NCBI RefSeq assembly: GCF_031453615.1
Contig: NZ_JAVIZT010000001.1
Span: 1,240,001-1,304,000, forward strand
Direction of reading: 5' to 3'
Source of the DNA: Microbacterium sp. SORGH_AS_0428
GTDB lineage: Bacteria > Actinomycetota > Actinomycetes > Actinomycetales > Microbacteriaceae
DNA: 64,000 bases
Shown: positions 32,800 through 40,786 of the stretch, piece by piece
Layout: the number at the start of each line of letters is the position of its first letter
How positions within the stretch are numbered: the first letter of the stretch is position 1
The notes under the pieces: generated by a model
What the model was told of the DNA's origin: nothing
Database searches by the model: none
What the model saw: only the letters and a program-made list of their open reading frames with translations
Made by a program: the position numbers and the translations under genes

Positions 32800-34134
32800 A
32801 TGATCAGGATGCGGGCGAGGACTCGATTCGGATATGCGCTGGGAGGTATCGCCTCCGGCACGTACGGCACTGTGCCGGGACTGATCCTCATGCCCTATCT
32901 CACGGATCTTCTCGGGGTCGAGGCGGCGATCGCCGGGCTCATCGTGTTCATCCCGAAGGCGTGGGACTTCTTCCTCAACCCGATCGCCGGCCGCGTGTCC
33001 GACCGGTCCCCCCGCCCGGACCGGCGCCGCCCTTTCCTCTTGCGAGCCGGCGTGATCCTGGCGCTCACGTTCGCCGCCATGTTCTTCGGCCCCAGCGCAC
33101 CCCCCGTCGCCGGCGCGCTCTGGGTGCTCGCACTCTTCGTCGCATCGGCGACGGCGTACGCGTTCTTCCAGGTGCCCTATCTCGCCCTCTCGGCGGAGAT
33201 CACCGACGACTACGGCGAGCGGACACGCCTCGTCACCTGGCGTGTGATCGTCTTCACCCTGGCGATCCTTGTCTCCGGCGCCGCAGCGCCCGCACTGGTC
33301 GAGGCGGCGGGCGGACTCGCCGGCTATCGGATCATGGCGGGGGCGATGTCGGCACTGATCCTCGTCGGCACCGTCGGCGTGTGGTGGGGCACCCGAGGCG
33401 CCGCCCGCGTGCGCAGCGAGCCTGCCGGCGGGCGCCTGCGCACACAGCTCGCCGCCGTGCTGGGAAACCCGGATGCCCGGCTTCTCGTCATCCCCTTCGT
33501 CCTGCAGGCGATCGCCATGGGGATGGTGCTCAGCGGTGTCATCTACGTCGCACGACATGTGTTCGGCGACGCCTCCCTGGCGACGACCTGCTTCGTGTGC
33601 TTCGTGGCCCCGGCCATCCTGCTGACTCCGGTGTGGGCGGCGATCGGGCGGCGCCTCGGAAAGCGCAACGGATTCGCGGCCGCCACCGTGGTTCAGATCA
33701 CGGGCTTCATCGGACTGTTCGCCGCGGCCGGCACCGGGCAGGGGGTCCTGCTCGCCGCCGCCGCTGTCGTCGGAGTCGGCTACGCCGGCGGCCAGCTCTT
33801 TCCTCTCGCCATGCTTCCGGACATCGCCGCCGACGACGCGAAGCGTTCCGGACTGAACCGGATCGGGATGATCGCCGGGGTGTGGTCGGGATTCGAACTC
33901 CTCGGCTACGCGCTGGGTCCGGCGCTGCTCGGGGCGACGATGAGCATCGGCGGCTACGTCGCCTCCACGCAGATCGATCTCCCGCAGACGGATGCGGCCA
34001 AAGCAGCGATCGTCATCGGCGTCTCCCTCGCCCCCGCACTCCTGTGCGCCGTGAGCCTGGTGCCGCTCTCGCGCTACACGCTGGATGCGCGACTGCGGCG
34101 AGAGGCACTCACCATTCGACCGGAATCCGTCTGA
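32800..34134 (+). CDS. MFS transporter of the GPH (glycoside/hexuronide:cation symporter) type
   Basis: 444 residues with about 12 membrane helices. The N-terminal half has the MFS_2/GPH wording: YLTDLLGVEAAIAGLIVFIPKAWDF is a split match to family loop 1, then NPIAGRVSDRSPRPDRRRPFLL (two basic loop pieces) and VPYLALSAEITDDYGERTRL, the usual PY-ALxxEIT-D--ERT element. GPH proteins take up sugars or glycosides with H+ or Na+. No sugar hydrolase is adjacent; the next genes are a regulator, a peptidase-like protein and a lipase-like protein, so the substrate may be something else. Confidence 0.87.
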   Translation: MIRMRARTRFGYALGGIASGTYGTVPGLILMPYLTDLLGVEAAIAGLIVFIPKAWDFFLNPIAGRVSDRSPRPDRRRPFLLRAGVILALTFAAMFFGPSAPPVAGALWVLALFVASATAYAFFQVPYLALSAEITDDYGERTRLVTWRVIVFTLAILVSGAAAPALVEAAGGLAGYRIMAGAMSALILVGTVGVWWGTRGAARVRSEPAGGRLRTQLAAVLGNPDARLLVIPFVLQAIAMGMVLSGVIYVARHVFGDASLATTCFVCFVAPAILLTPVWAAIGRRLGKRNGFAAATVVQITGFIGLFAAAGTGQGVLLAAAAVVGVGYAGGQLFPLAMLPDIAADDAKRSGLNRIGMIAGVWSGFELLGYALGPALLGATMSIGGYVASTQIDLPQTDAAKAAIVIGVSLAPALLCAVSLVPLSRYTLDARLRREALTIRPESV

Positions 34135-35084
34135 TCGAACGCCCCTCACCGTCGAGGAGATGGCCGTTGCGTTTCCACGTGCGCAGCACGGTCCACCGGT
34201 CGGCGACCTCGACGGCGGCGGCGTCCTGCCAACGATGCTCGATGGACGGCAGGGCGGTGAGGGTCCGCATCCGCACACTCGCGAACACGGGCGACGGACC
34301 GACGACGACGCCGGCCCGGTGCGTCTCGGCGAGCAGACCCGCACGATCCGCTGCGGCGTCGACGTCTCGGGCGCGTGCCCACAGCACGGCCGCGCGCCCG
34401 AGACCCGCCGCCGACATGGCGAGGTCGCAGCCGAAGCGGAGAACCCCGGCGGCGATCGCCCGATCGAGGGTTCGGCGCATCGTCGGCTCCGACACGCCCA
34501 AGCGTCTGCCCAGAGTGAGCACCGCGAGCCGCGGATCATCGGCGAGCGCCGCCGCGATCTCCGCGGTGACCTCGGGCGACGGCGGGCGCACGTCGCGACG
34601 CGCTCCTGCGGGTGCGACCAGCACGCGCTGCTGCGCGCGCGAGAGGGCCTGCAGTCGCCACGTCGAGTCCTCCTGCGCGATGGATGCGGCGACGTCGGCA
34701 CGCCGGATGCCGGCGCCGAGCCCGGCGATCGTGCGCACGCGCGCGCCGATCGCCTCGAGTCCGCCCGACTCGGCGACGACCGCCAGGACGCCCGCGGACG
34801 TCTCGTCGAGAGCGATCACCCAGGGCATCAGAGCGATCGCGTCGCGTGCCGTCGCATCCGCATCCATCAAGACGAGCGCGACATCGGTCGTTCGCGCCCA
34901 CCGTTCAGGTGTCGGCCAGATCGTGGTCCAGGCGAGCCCGCCCGCGCGCAGGTCCTGCCAGTGGCGGGTCACGGTTCCGGTGTCTGCTCCGACGGCGGGC
35001 GGCGATCCGCGCCCACGGCGCCCGGGCGTCGATCTGCAGCGCGTGGACGATGGCGAGGTCGAGTTCGCTGAGCGAGTCGGGCAT
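34109..35084 (-). pseudogene. Lrp/AsnC-type regulator, frame broken by one base (may be functional if an error)
   Basis: ATG 35084 opens a typical AsnC start (MPDSLSELDLAIVHALQIDA, then RAPWARIAA), but the frame then leaves the family. The rest (AVGADTGTVTRHWQDLRAGG onward) is in the next frame and runs to 34109. Removing one base from the GGG at 34997-34999 (CCC in the gene) gives a continuous protein of about 324 residues with two helix-turn-helix/ligand-binding modules; the second HTH is at LGRRLGVSEPTMRRTLDRAI. Such double AsnC proteins are usual in actinobacteria. It lies between the MFS gene (convergent, 26-bp overlap) and the divergent peptidase gene. Confidence 0.75.
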
Positions 35085-35085
35085 A

Positions 35086-35136
35086 CGACGAATATTCTCA
35101 CGGGCAACGCATTCGGTGACGAATACAGGGCATCAT
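35086..35136. promoter_or_regulatory. Putative AsnC-regulator sites in the regulator/peptidase promoter
   Basis: CGACGAATA (35086-35094, running into the palindrome GAATATTC) and GTGACGAATACAGGGCATCA (from 35116) match the two blocks before the MFS gene, in the opposite order. Confidence 0.5.
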
Positions 35137-35172
35137 CTCTGCGAATGACGGACTCTACATACCGTTGTCCGT

Positions 35173-36591
35173 ATGACGATGACGGAATCGGCGATGATGG
35201 ACACGATCCGAAGTCTCGTCGCCCTCGCTCCTCGCGCCACGGGAACCCCGGGAGGCGATGCGGCGGCCGACTACGTTCGGGGCCGCTTCGAACGCGCGGG
35301 CCTCGCGACCCAAGAGCTGCGCGTTCCGTCCTTCCGATGGGAGGCGAGCGAGTGCCGACTCGAGCTCGGCAGTGAGACGATCGAGTGCGCGCCCATCCTG
35401 CATTCGGGCCTCGTGTCGCACGAGTGGACCGGAAGCGCCTCCCACCGCCTCGTCGCCCGCGTCGTCGACATCGGATCCGGCCGGGTGGCGGCACACGACG
35501 TGCGCGGCGCGATCGTGCTGTTCGATCTCACGTTCGACATGACACTGGCGCACACTCTGCCTCTCGCGCGCTACATCCACGATCCGAACCGGCGGATGCT
35601 GCGCCGCGACGTGCTCGCCGGCCGCAATCCTTACGTGACCTCGCTCGCGCGGGTGATGCGCGATGCGGCGGCGGCGGGCGCGGTGGGCCTCATCGGAGTC
35701 CTGCGCGATTACCCCGACTCGCGCAGGTATCACAACGAGTACTACCGCCGCACACTGTTCTCCCTGCCGGGCGTATGGGTGACGCGCGCCGAGGGGCGGC
35801 GGCTCCGGCACCTGATCGATTCGTCACCGTCCGAGGCGGCTCTGACGCTCACCGTCGAGCGTCGCAGGGTGACCTCGCGGAGCGTGATCGGCGTGTTGCC
35901 CGGGCGCACCAGGGATGCGGTGATGGTGCAGTCTCATCACGACTCCGTCGGTCCGGGAGCGGTGGAGGATGCCTCGGGCACGGCGGAGGTGATCGCGTTG
36001 GCCGAGCACTTCGCCGCGCGCGACCCCGCGATGCGGGCAAAGACGCTGATCTTCGTGACGTTCGACACGCATTTCACCGGGTATCAGGCGCATCAGGAGT
36101 TCGCACGACGTTTCGTGCTCTCGCGCGGCGCGCCGTGGCGCATCGTTCTGAACACGACCATCGAGCACATCGGCCTGCGTGCCCTGGAGGGCGCCGACGG
36201 CGGGTTCGCCGACACCGGCGAGACCGAGCCGCGGGGAATCTTCCTGAACGTGAACCCCGCCTTCGCCCTGCGGATCGCACGCGCGGTGCGCGAGAACGGC
36301 ATGCACAGCACGACCCTGTTGGACGCGACGGCGCTCGAGTTCTTCGCGAACGGCATCCCCACCGATGCGTCGTTCACTCTGGTCAGCGGCGTTCCGACGG
36401 TGAGCCTGATCTCGGGGCCGCTGTACCTCTACGACGACGCCGACACGATCGAACGCATCGACCGCACGCAGCTCGTGCCGGTCGCGCGGTTCTTCGCGCG
36501 CATCATCGACGACGCGGATGCCCGCCGAGGCGGTCTGCTCGGATTCATCCCGCGTCGCCTGCGGCAGCTCCTGCCCCGCGGGCGCTGGTGA
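35173..36591 (+). CDS. M28-like peptidase with altered catalytic motif
   Basis: 472 residues, no signal peptide. It has the M28/PA-domain wording: LVALAPRATGTPGGDAAADYV at the start, a PA-like middle, and SHHDSVGPGAVEDASGTAEV, where the His-Asp...EDASG residues bind the first metal. The next motif is FVTFDTHFTGYQ instead of the usual F-(x)EExGLxG, so the catalytic Glu and a metal ligand are missing or replaced. It may be a variant or non-peptidase member. The downstream hydrolase gene overlaps it (TGATG). A promoter shared with the divergent regulator suggests control by that AsnC-type protein. Confidence 0.78.
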   Translation: MTMTESAMMDTIRSLVALAPRATGTPGGDAAADYVRGRFERAGLATQELRVPSFRWEASECRLELGSETIECAPILHSGLVSHEWTGSASHRLVARVVDIGSGRVAAHDVRGAIVLFDLTFDMTLAHTLPLARYIHDPNRRMLRRDVLAGRNPYVTSLARVMRDAAAAGAVGLIGVLRDYPDSRRYHNEYYRRTLFSLPGVWVTRAEGRRLRHLIDSSPSEAALTLTVERRRVTSRSVIGVLPGRTRDAVMVQSHHDSVGPGAVEDASGTAEVIALAEHFAARDPAMRAKTLIFVTFDTHFTGYQAHQEFARRFVLSRGAPWRIVLNTTIEHIGLRALEGADGGFADTGETEPRGIFLNVNPAFALRIARAVRENGMHSTTLLDATALEFFANGIPTDASFTLVSGVPTVSLISGPLYLYDDADTIERIDRTQLVPVARFFARIIDDADARRGGLLGFIPRRLRQLLPRGRW

Positions 36592-37622
36592 TGCGCCACG
36601 GCACGACCCGCCGCGTCGCCTTCCCCGCCACCGGCATCGACGGGTCACTGCAGCAGCAGACGGGTCTCGTGCATGTTCCGCACCTGCCGGCTCCGGCGAC
36701 CGGCTTCCCGATCGCGGTCTACGGCCATATGACGACCGGCGGCGGTCCCCGTTCCGCGCCGAGCACGGCGGATCCGACGCATCCGGAGTGGCGCCGGATG
36801 TCGCAGGGCGATGTCCTGTGCGACGCGCTGCTCGCGCGGGGGATCGCGGTGCTCCGCCCGGACTACGAGGGGATCGGCGGTCCCGGCATCCACCCGTATC
36901 TGATAGGCCCGTCGCTGGCCGAGTCCATGATCGCGATGGCGCGCGCCCGCACGCTCTTCGCGGCTCCCCTCGGTGACACGTGGCTCGCGGCGGGGCATTC
37001 GGAGGGCGCCGTCGGCGCGTTGTGGGCGTCGGTCTCCCCCGAGCCCGACGAGCGTTCTCGTCTGGTCGGAACGTGCGCTTTCGCGCCGGTCACCCGGATG
37101 GATCTCAGCATCGGCGCAGCGCTGCGAGTGCCGATCACGGCACCCGGCAGCGGCGTTATCTCCGCATTGATCGGGCTCATGGTGCGCGGCGCAGCCACGG
37201 TCGACGCCGACCTTGCGCACTTGTGTGCGGGCGACGGGCTGAGTGCGCGTGCCCGGGCGCTGTGGCCGGGCCTCGGCAGTCTCTCGCTCACCGAGCTCGC
37301 GCGCCGCTCCTCGTGGGGCGGCATCGCGCCCGCGGCGATTCTCGGAACCTCGGGAGGAGAACTCCGCTCACGCTTGCTCGCGTCCTTCCGCGAGAACGAC
37401 GTTGCCGCATTGCGTGGCTTTCGCGCGCCGGTGCGGGTGGATGCGGCGGCCTTCGACGAGGTGGCGCCTGCTCCCCTCACCGGCGCGCTCCTGCGCCGGT
37501 ACCGGCGGGCGGGCGTCGATATCACCTCGCACTGGTGGCCGACGCACCACTCCGGCACGATGCACGCGCGGTTCGCGCCTTCCCGCGCGGCCGCCTGGAT
37601 CGCGGAACGACTCGGTCATTGA
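36591..37622 (+). CDS. Alpha/beta hydrolase, secretory-lipase-like
   Basis: 343 residues; ATG overlaps the upstream stop. Alpha/beta fold: GFPIAVYGHMTTGGG (oxyanion strand and loop), GIAVLRPDYEGIGGPGIHPY, nucleophile elbow GHSEG (Ser at about 139), and a C-terminal HHSGTMHARF segment that probably supplies the catalytic His. It resembles fungal/actinobacterial LIP-type secretory lipases but lacks a signal peptide, so it probably acts in the cytosol on an imported ester or amide. Its TGA stop lies inside the first family C repeat. Confidence 0.8.
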   Translation: MRHGTTRRVAFPATGIDGSLQQQTGLVHVPHLPAPATGFPIAVYGHMTTGGGPRSAPSTADPTHPEWRRMSQGDVLCDALLARGIAVLRPDYEGIGGPGIHPYLIGPSLAESMIAMARARTLFAAPLGDTWLAAGHSEGAVGALWASVSPEPDERSRLVGTCAFAPVTRMDLSIGAALRVPITAPGSGVISALIGLMVRGAATVDADLAHLCAGDGLSARARALWPGLGSLSLTELARRSSWGGIAPAAILGTSGGELRSRLLASFRENDVAALRGFRAPVRVDAAAFDEVAPAPLTGALLRRYRRAGVDITSHWWPTHHSGTMHARFAPSRAAAWIAERLGH

Positions 37623-37778
37623 GCGAGCCGACTGCGAGACGAAACGCCCCCACCCTCCCCGGTCGTTGAGCGAGCGCGGCGAGACGAAACGCCCACCGGT
37701 CGTTGAGCGAGCCGCAGGCGAGACGAAACGCCCCCACCCTCCCCGGTCGTTGAGCGAGCCGCAGGCGAGACGAAACGC
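37614..37778. repeat. REP-like elements, family C, four copies
   Basis: Copies at about 37614-37647, 37661-37692, 37699-37731 and 37745-37778 follow the pattern GGTCGTTGAGCGAGC, 3-7 variable bases, GCGAGACGAAACGC. They are separated by C/A-rich spacers (cccccaccctcccc). They fill the gap between the convergent hydrolase and glycosyltransferase genes. Confidence 0.85.
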
Positions 37779-37784
37779 CGGGCT

Positions 37785-39068
37785 TCATGCCCAGAGCATC
37801 GCCTCCACGTCGTCCACGAGCGCCGGCGCACCGCCCGCCATCGCGATCCGCTCGCCGATCCGACGGGATGCGGCGGCGAACCGAGGATCGGCCAGCACAC
37901 GGTCGACGGCGCGGGCGATCTGCGACGGCGACGGCCGGCCGGTGCCGAGACTGAGACCGGCGCCGGAGAACTGCACGCGCGCCGACGTCTCCACCTTGTC
38001 CTCGCTGTCGCCGGCCACGACGATCGGCACCCCGTGGCGCATGGCCTGGTGCAGCCCGCCGTAGCCGCCGTTTGTGACGAAGACGCTCGTGCGCGGCAGC
38101 AGCCGGTCGTAGGGCAGGTAGTCCGCGGCGAACGCGTTGCGCGGCAACGGCGGCAGATCGGATGCGGCCCGACCGCCGGCCGTGAGCACCACTTGCACCG
38201 GGCGGTCGGCGAGGGCCTGCAGCGACGGACCGATGAGCTCCGAGAAGTCGGTGTTCGCAACGGTCCCCTGCGTCACGTGCACGACGGGCACGTCCGGGTC
38301 GAGGCGGTCGATGAGCTCCCCCGCGGATCCGCTGGATGCGGCGGGCGCCGCCATCGGGCCGTAGAAGCGGAGGTGTGCGGGCGCGTCGCTGCGCGGGTAC
38401 TCGAACTCGGCGACCGTGAACTGCGCGAGCAGATCGCTGCGCGCGAGAACGTCCATGAAGAAGGCACCGTCGAGCCCCGGGGCGTCGAGCCGGGCGAGCA
38501 GGTCGTCGAGCGCGCGATGGGCGCCCGACAGCACCCAGCGGGCTGAGCGGTTGAGCACCGCATCCCGCATCCGTCCGATGGCACGCCAGCGCGCCGGCAC
38601 GATACCGAGCCCGTAGGGCGGGCAGTCGCGGCTGGAGAACCCGGCGGGACCGACACCGCACATGACGACGAGCGGCCGTTCGGATGCGGGGCGCGCGAGC
38701 AGCCCCTGCACGCCGAGGAACGTCATGTCATGGAACACGACGTCGACGGGCTCTTCCGCGAGGAGGGCGTCGAGCTTCTGTGCGGCGGGCAGCGCCGGGC
38801 GCACGAAGGCCTCCTCCACACCGGCGTTGATGGTCGCGATGCCGCGGTTGCGCCCGGTGGCGCCCACGGAGTCGAGGGTGTCCGCCTCGGCCGGGAGGGC
38901 GACGAAGTCGACGCCGGCAGCCCGCACGCGCTCCGCGTAGCGCGAGCCCGTCAGCATCCGCACCCGCCACCCGCGGCGCAGCAGCTCCCGCCCGACGACG
39001 AGCATCGGGTCGACGTGGCCCACGGCGGGCATCGCGCAGAGCAGCGCGGACCGATTCGTAATTGACAT
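37785..39068 (-). CDS. GT1-family (macrolide/UGT-type) glycosyltransferase
   Basis: 427 residues from ATG 39068; longer upstream frames run into the divergent gene. The N-terminal half opens with ALLCAMPAVGHVDPMLVVGRELLRRGW in family style (acceptor domain, with His 17 as the likely catalytic base), the C-terminal half has VVHVTQGTVANTDFSELI and the sugar-nucleotide motif FVTNGGYGGLHQAMRHGVPI. GT1 enzymes of this MGT group transfer sugars to small molecules (macrolides, sterols, carotenoids), so a role in detoxification or glycolipid formation is possible. It is divergent from a membrane protein/TetR pair that could regulate it. Confidence 0.9.
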   Translation of the reverse strand: MSITNRSALLCAMPAVGHVDPMLVVGRELLRRGWRVRMLTGSRYAERVRAAGVDFVALPAEADTLDSVGATGRNRGIATINAGVEEAFVRPALPAAQKLDALLAEEPVDVVFHDMTFLGVQGLLARPASERPLVVMCGVGPAGFSSRDCPPYGLGIVPARWRAIGRMRDAVLNRSARWVLSGAHRALDDLLARLDAPGLDGAFFMDVLARSDLLAQFTVAEFEYPRSDAPAHLRFYGPMAAPAASSGSAGELIDRLDPDVPVVHVTQGTVANTDFSELIGPSLQALADRPVQVVLTAGGRAASDLPPLPRNAFAADYLPYDRLLPRTSVFVTNGGYGGLHQAMRHGVPIVVAGDSEDKVETSARVQFSGAGLSLGTGRPSPSQIARAVDRVLADPRFAAASRRIGERIAMAGGAPALVDDVEAMLWA

Positions 39069-39123
39069 GTCCGCCACACTAATGGATATTGAGGCACACC
39101 AACAGATCCGGGGAGGACCGATC

Positions 39124-39777
39124 ATGAGCACAGTAACCACGCGGGCGACCACGAAGCATCCCGCCTTCGCCGAGACGGACGCGAGGGCATGGGCGCGATG
39201 GGGCGGCGGCCTGGTCGCGGCGGGCGGCGCACTCCTGCTCGCGGCGACCGTGGTCGAGGTCGGGCTCCGCACCGAACCGACCGGGCCGGCCCTGCCGCTG
39301 TTCGCCGTGCTGTTCCTGGCGAGCGCGGCGATCCTCGCCGCGGCGATGCTGCCCCTCGCGTTGGGCACGATGGCGGCGAACGGGATCACGGGGAGCCGGG
39401 TGCGGGGAACCTTCGCGCTGCTCGGCTTCGGGGCCGTGTTCCTCGCGAATCAGCTCGTCTACTACGTGATGACCTACGGCACGCCGGGCGGCGCGGACGC
39501 GGCGCTCGGATGGCTGCCGCTCACCCTCGGGATCGTGCAGCTCGTGCTCCTGATCGTCGGCGCCGTGGGGGCCGTGCGTGCCGAAATCGCGACCGGCGCG
39601 GCGCGGTGGGCACTGCTGGCGCTGGCTGCGGTCGTCGCCGTCACCGGCGGGATCGCCTCGGCGAGCGATGACGTGGCGACCGTCACGATCGCACTCGTTT
39701 CGTCATGCGTGGCGCAGATCGTCGTCGGCGCGGTGTTCCTGGCTGCGCGTCCGGCCGCGAGCGGCGGTACGGTCTGA
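39124..39777 (+). CDS. Six-helix membrane protein of unknown function
   Basis: 217 residues from ATG 39124, with GGGGAGG nine bases upstream; an earlier in-frame ATG at 39067 lies on the divergent glycosyltransferase start and is unlikely. About six hydrophobic helices (for example GGLVAAGGALLLAATVVEV and LPLTLGIVQLVLLIVGAVGAV) and no known motif. It is followed two bases later by a TetR regulator, probably in one operon. Confidence 0.75.
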   Translation: MSTVTTRATTKHPAFAETDARAWARWGGGLVAAGGALLLAATVVEVGLRTEPTGPALPLFAVLFLASAAILAAAMLPLALGTMAANGITGSRVRGTFALLGFGAVFLANQLVYYVMTYGTPGGADAALGWLPLTLGIVQLVLLIVGAVGAVRAEIATGAARWALLALAAVVAVTGGIASASDDVATVTIALVSSCVAQIVVGAVFLAARPAASGGTV

Positions 39778-39779
39778 GG

Positions 39780-40433
39780 ATGCCCCGCGCGTACCACTCC
39801 CCCCGCCGCGAGGCCGAGGCGGCGGCGACGCGGGCCGGCATCGTGGCGGCGGCGGCGAGGCTGTTCATCCGAGATGGCTACGCGGCGACGTCGATGAAGG
39901 CGATCGCCGCGGAGGCGGGTGTCTCGGCGCAGACGGTGCAGCTGCACGGCCCCAAGCACGCCCTGCTCATCGCCGCGTTCGAGACGTCGTTCGCCGGCGA
40001 CGAGGGGACGCACTCGCTCACCGAGCGTCCCCTCATCGCCGAGATCATGGCCGAGCCGGAGTTCGAGACCGCGCTCGATCGCTATGTCGCGTTCCTCACC
40101 GAGGCGAACCGGCGTTCGGCGGCGATCGTGCAGGCGATGATGGCGGCGGCGGATGCGGACGCCGCGGCTCGCGCGGCCTACCTCGAGCTCGAGGAACGGC
40201 GCCAGCGCGACATGCGACTGAGCGCGGGGTGGTTCGCCTCGCGGGGTCGCATCCCGGAAGCGGCGGTGGATGTCGCGGCGGACGTGCTGGGGCACCTGAC
40301 GGGGCCGGCGACCTACCTTCACTTCACGCACGCCCGCGGATGGTCGGACGATCAGTACGCGGCGTGGGTCGCCACCCAGCTCGCCCACCTCGCCGACGCC
40401 CTCCCGCCCGCCGGAAACCCCTCCGTTCGTTGA
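39780..40433 (+). CDS. TetR-family transcriptional regulator
   Basis: 217 residues. The HTH is TRAGIVAAAARLFIRDGYAATSMKAIAAEAGVSAQTVQLHGPKHALL as a whole, with the family pattern visible in IAAEAGVSAQTVQLH (recognition helix about 45-58). The C-terminal domain is helical, ligand unknown. It probably controls the membrane protein and the divergent glycosyltransferase from the 55-bp gap 39069-39123. Its TGA stop lies inside a family C repeat, suggesting the end of the gene was shaped by that insertion. Confidence 0.9.
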   Translation: MPRAYHSPRREAEAAATRAGIVAAAARLFIRDGYAATSMKAIAAEAGVSAQTVQLHGPKHALLIAAFETSFAGDEGTHSLTERPLIAEIMAEPEFETALDRYVAFLTEANRRSAAIVQAMMAAADADAAARAAYLELEERRQRDMRLSAGWFASRGRIPEAAVDVAADVLGHLTGPATYLHFTHARGWSDDQYAAWVATQLAHLADALPPAGNPSVR

Positions 40434-40546
40434 GCGAGCGCAGCGAGACGAAACGCCCCACACCCTCCCGTTCGTTGAGCGAGCGCAGCGAGACGAAACG
40501 CCGCACACCCTCCCGTTCGTTGAGCGAGCGCAGCGAGACGAAACGC
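40425..40546. repeat. REP-like elements, family C, three tandem copies (45-bp period)
   Basis: Three nearly identical 32-bp elements (GTTCGTTGAGCGAGCGCAGC plus GAGACGAAACGC) at 40425, 40470 and 40515 with 13-bp spacers (ccacaccctccc). The remaining 40547-40786 is a leader without a clear gene or promoter; I note GGACAGTATGTGCTTGTCC near 40612-40630 as an imperfect palindrome. Confidence 0.85.
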
Positions 40547-40786
40547 CCCCACCACGCAGAACTACTCACCCGCGGCCAGATTGCAACACGTCCCCATTCC
40601 CCGCCGGATCAGGACAGTATGTGCTTGTCCCCCATTCGGTGGACTGTGTCCAACGAACCGATCACCGTAACATCGCACGCAGAGACGCGCCCCATGAATC
40701 CAGATGAATCACCCGACACATCACCGTCACATTCACCTGATAACGTGCGGCCCGTCAGCAAGGCACGACTGATGAAGGGGGAGGAT

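Noticed and set aside
35173..36591. Secreted aminopeptidase
   Set aside because: There is no signal peptide and the second catalytic motif of M28 is replaced.
40425..40546. CRISPR array
   Set aside because: 32-bp repeats are separated by nearly identical 13-bp spacers; this is a tandem REP array.
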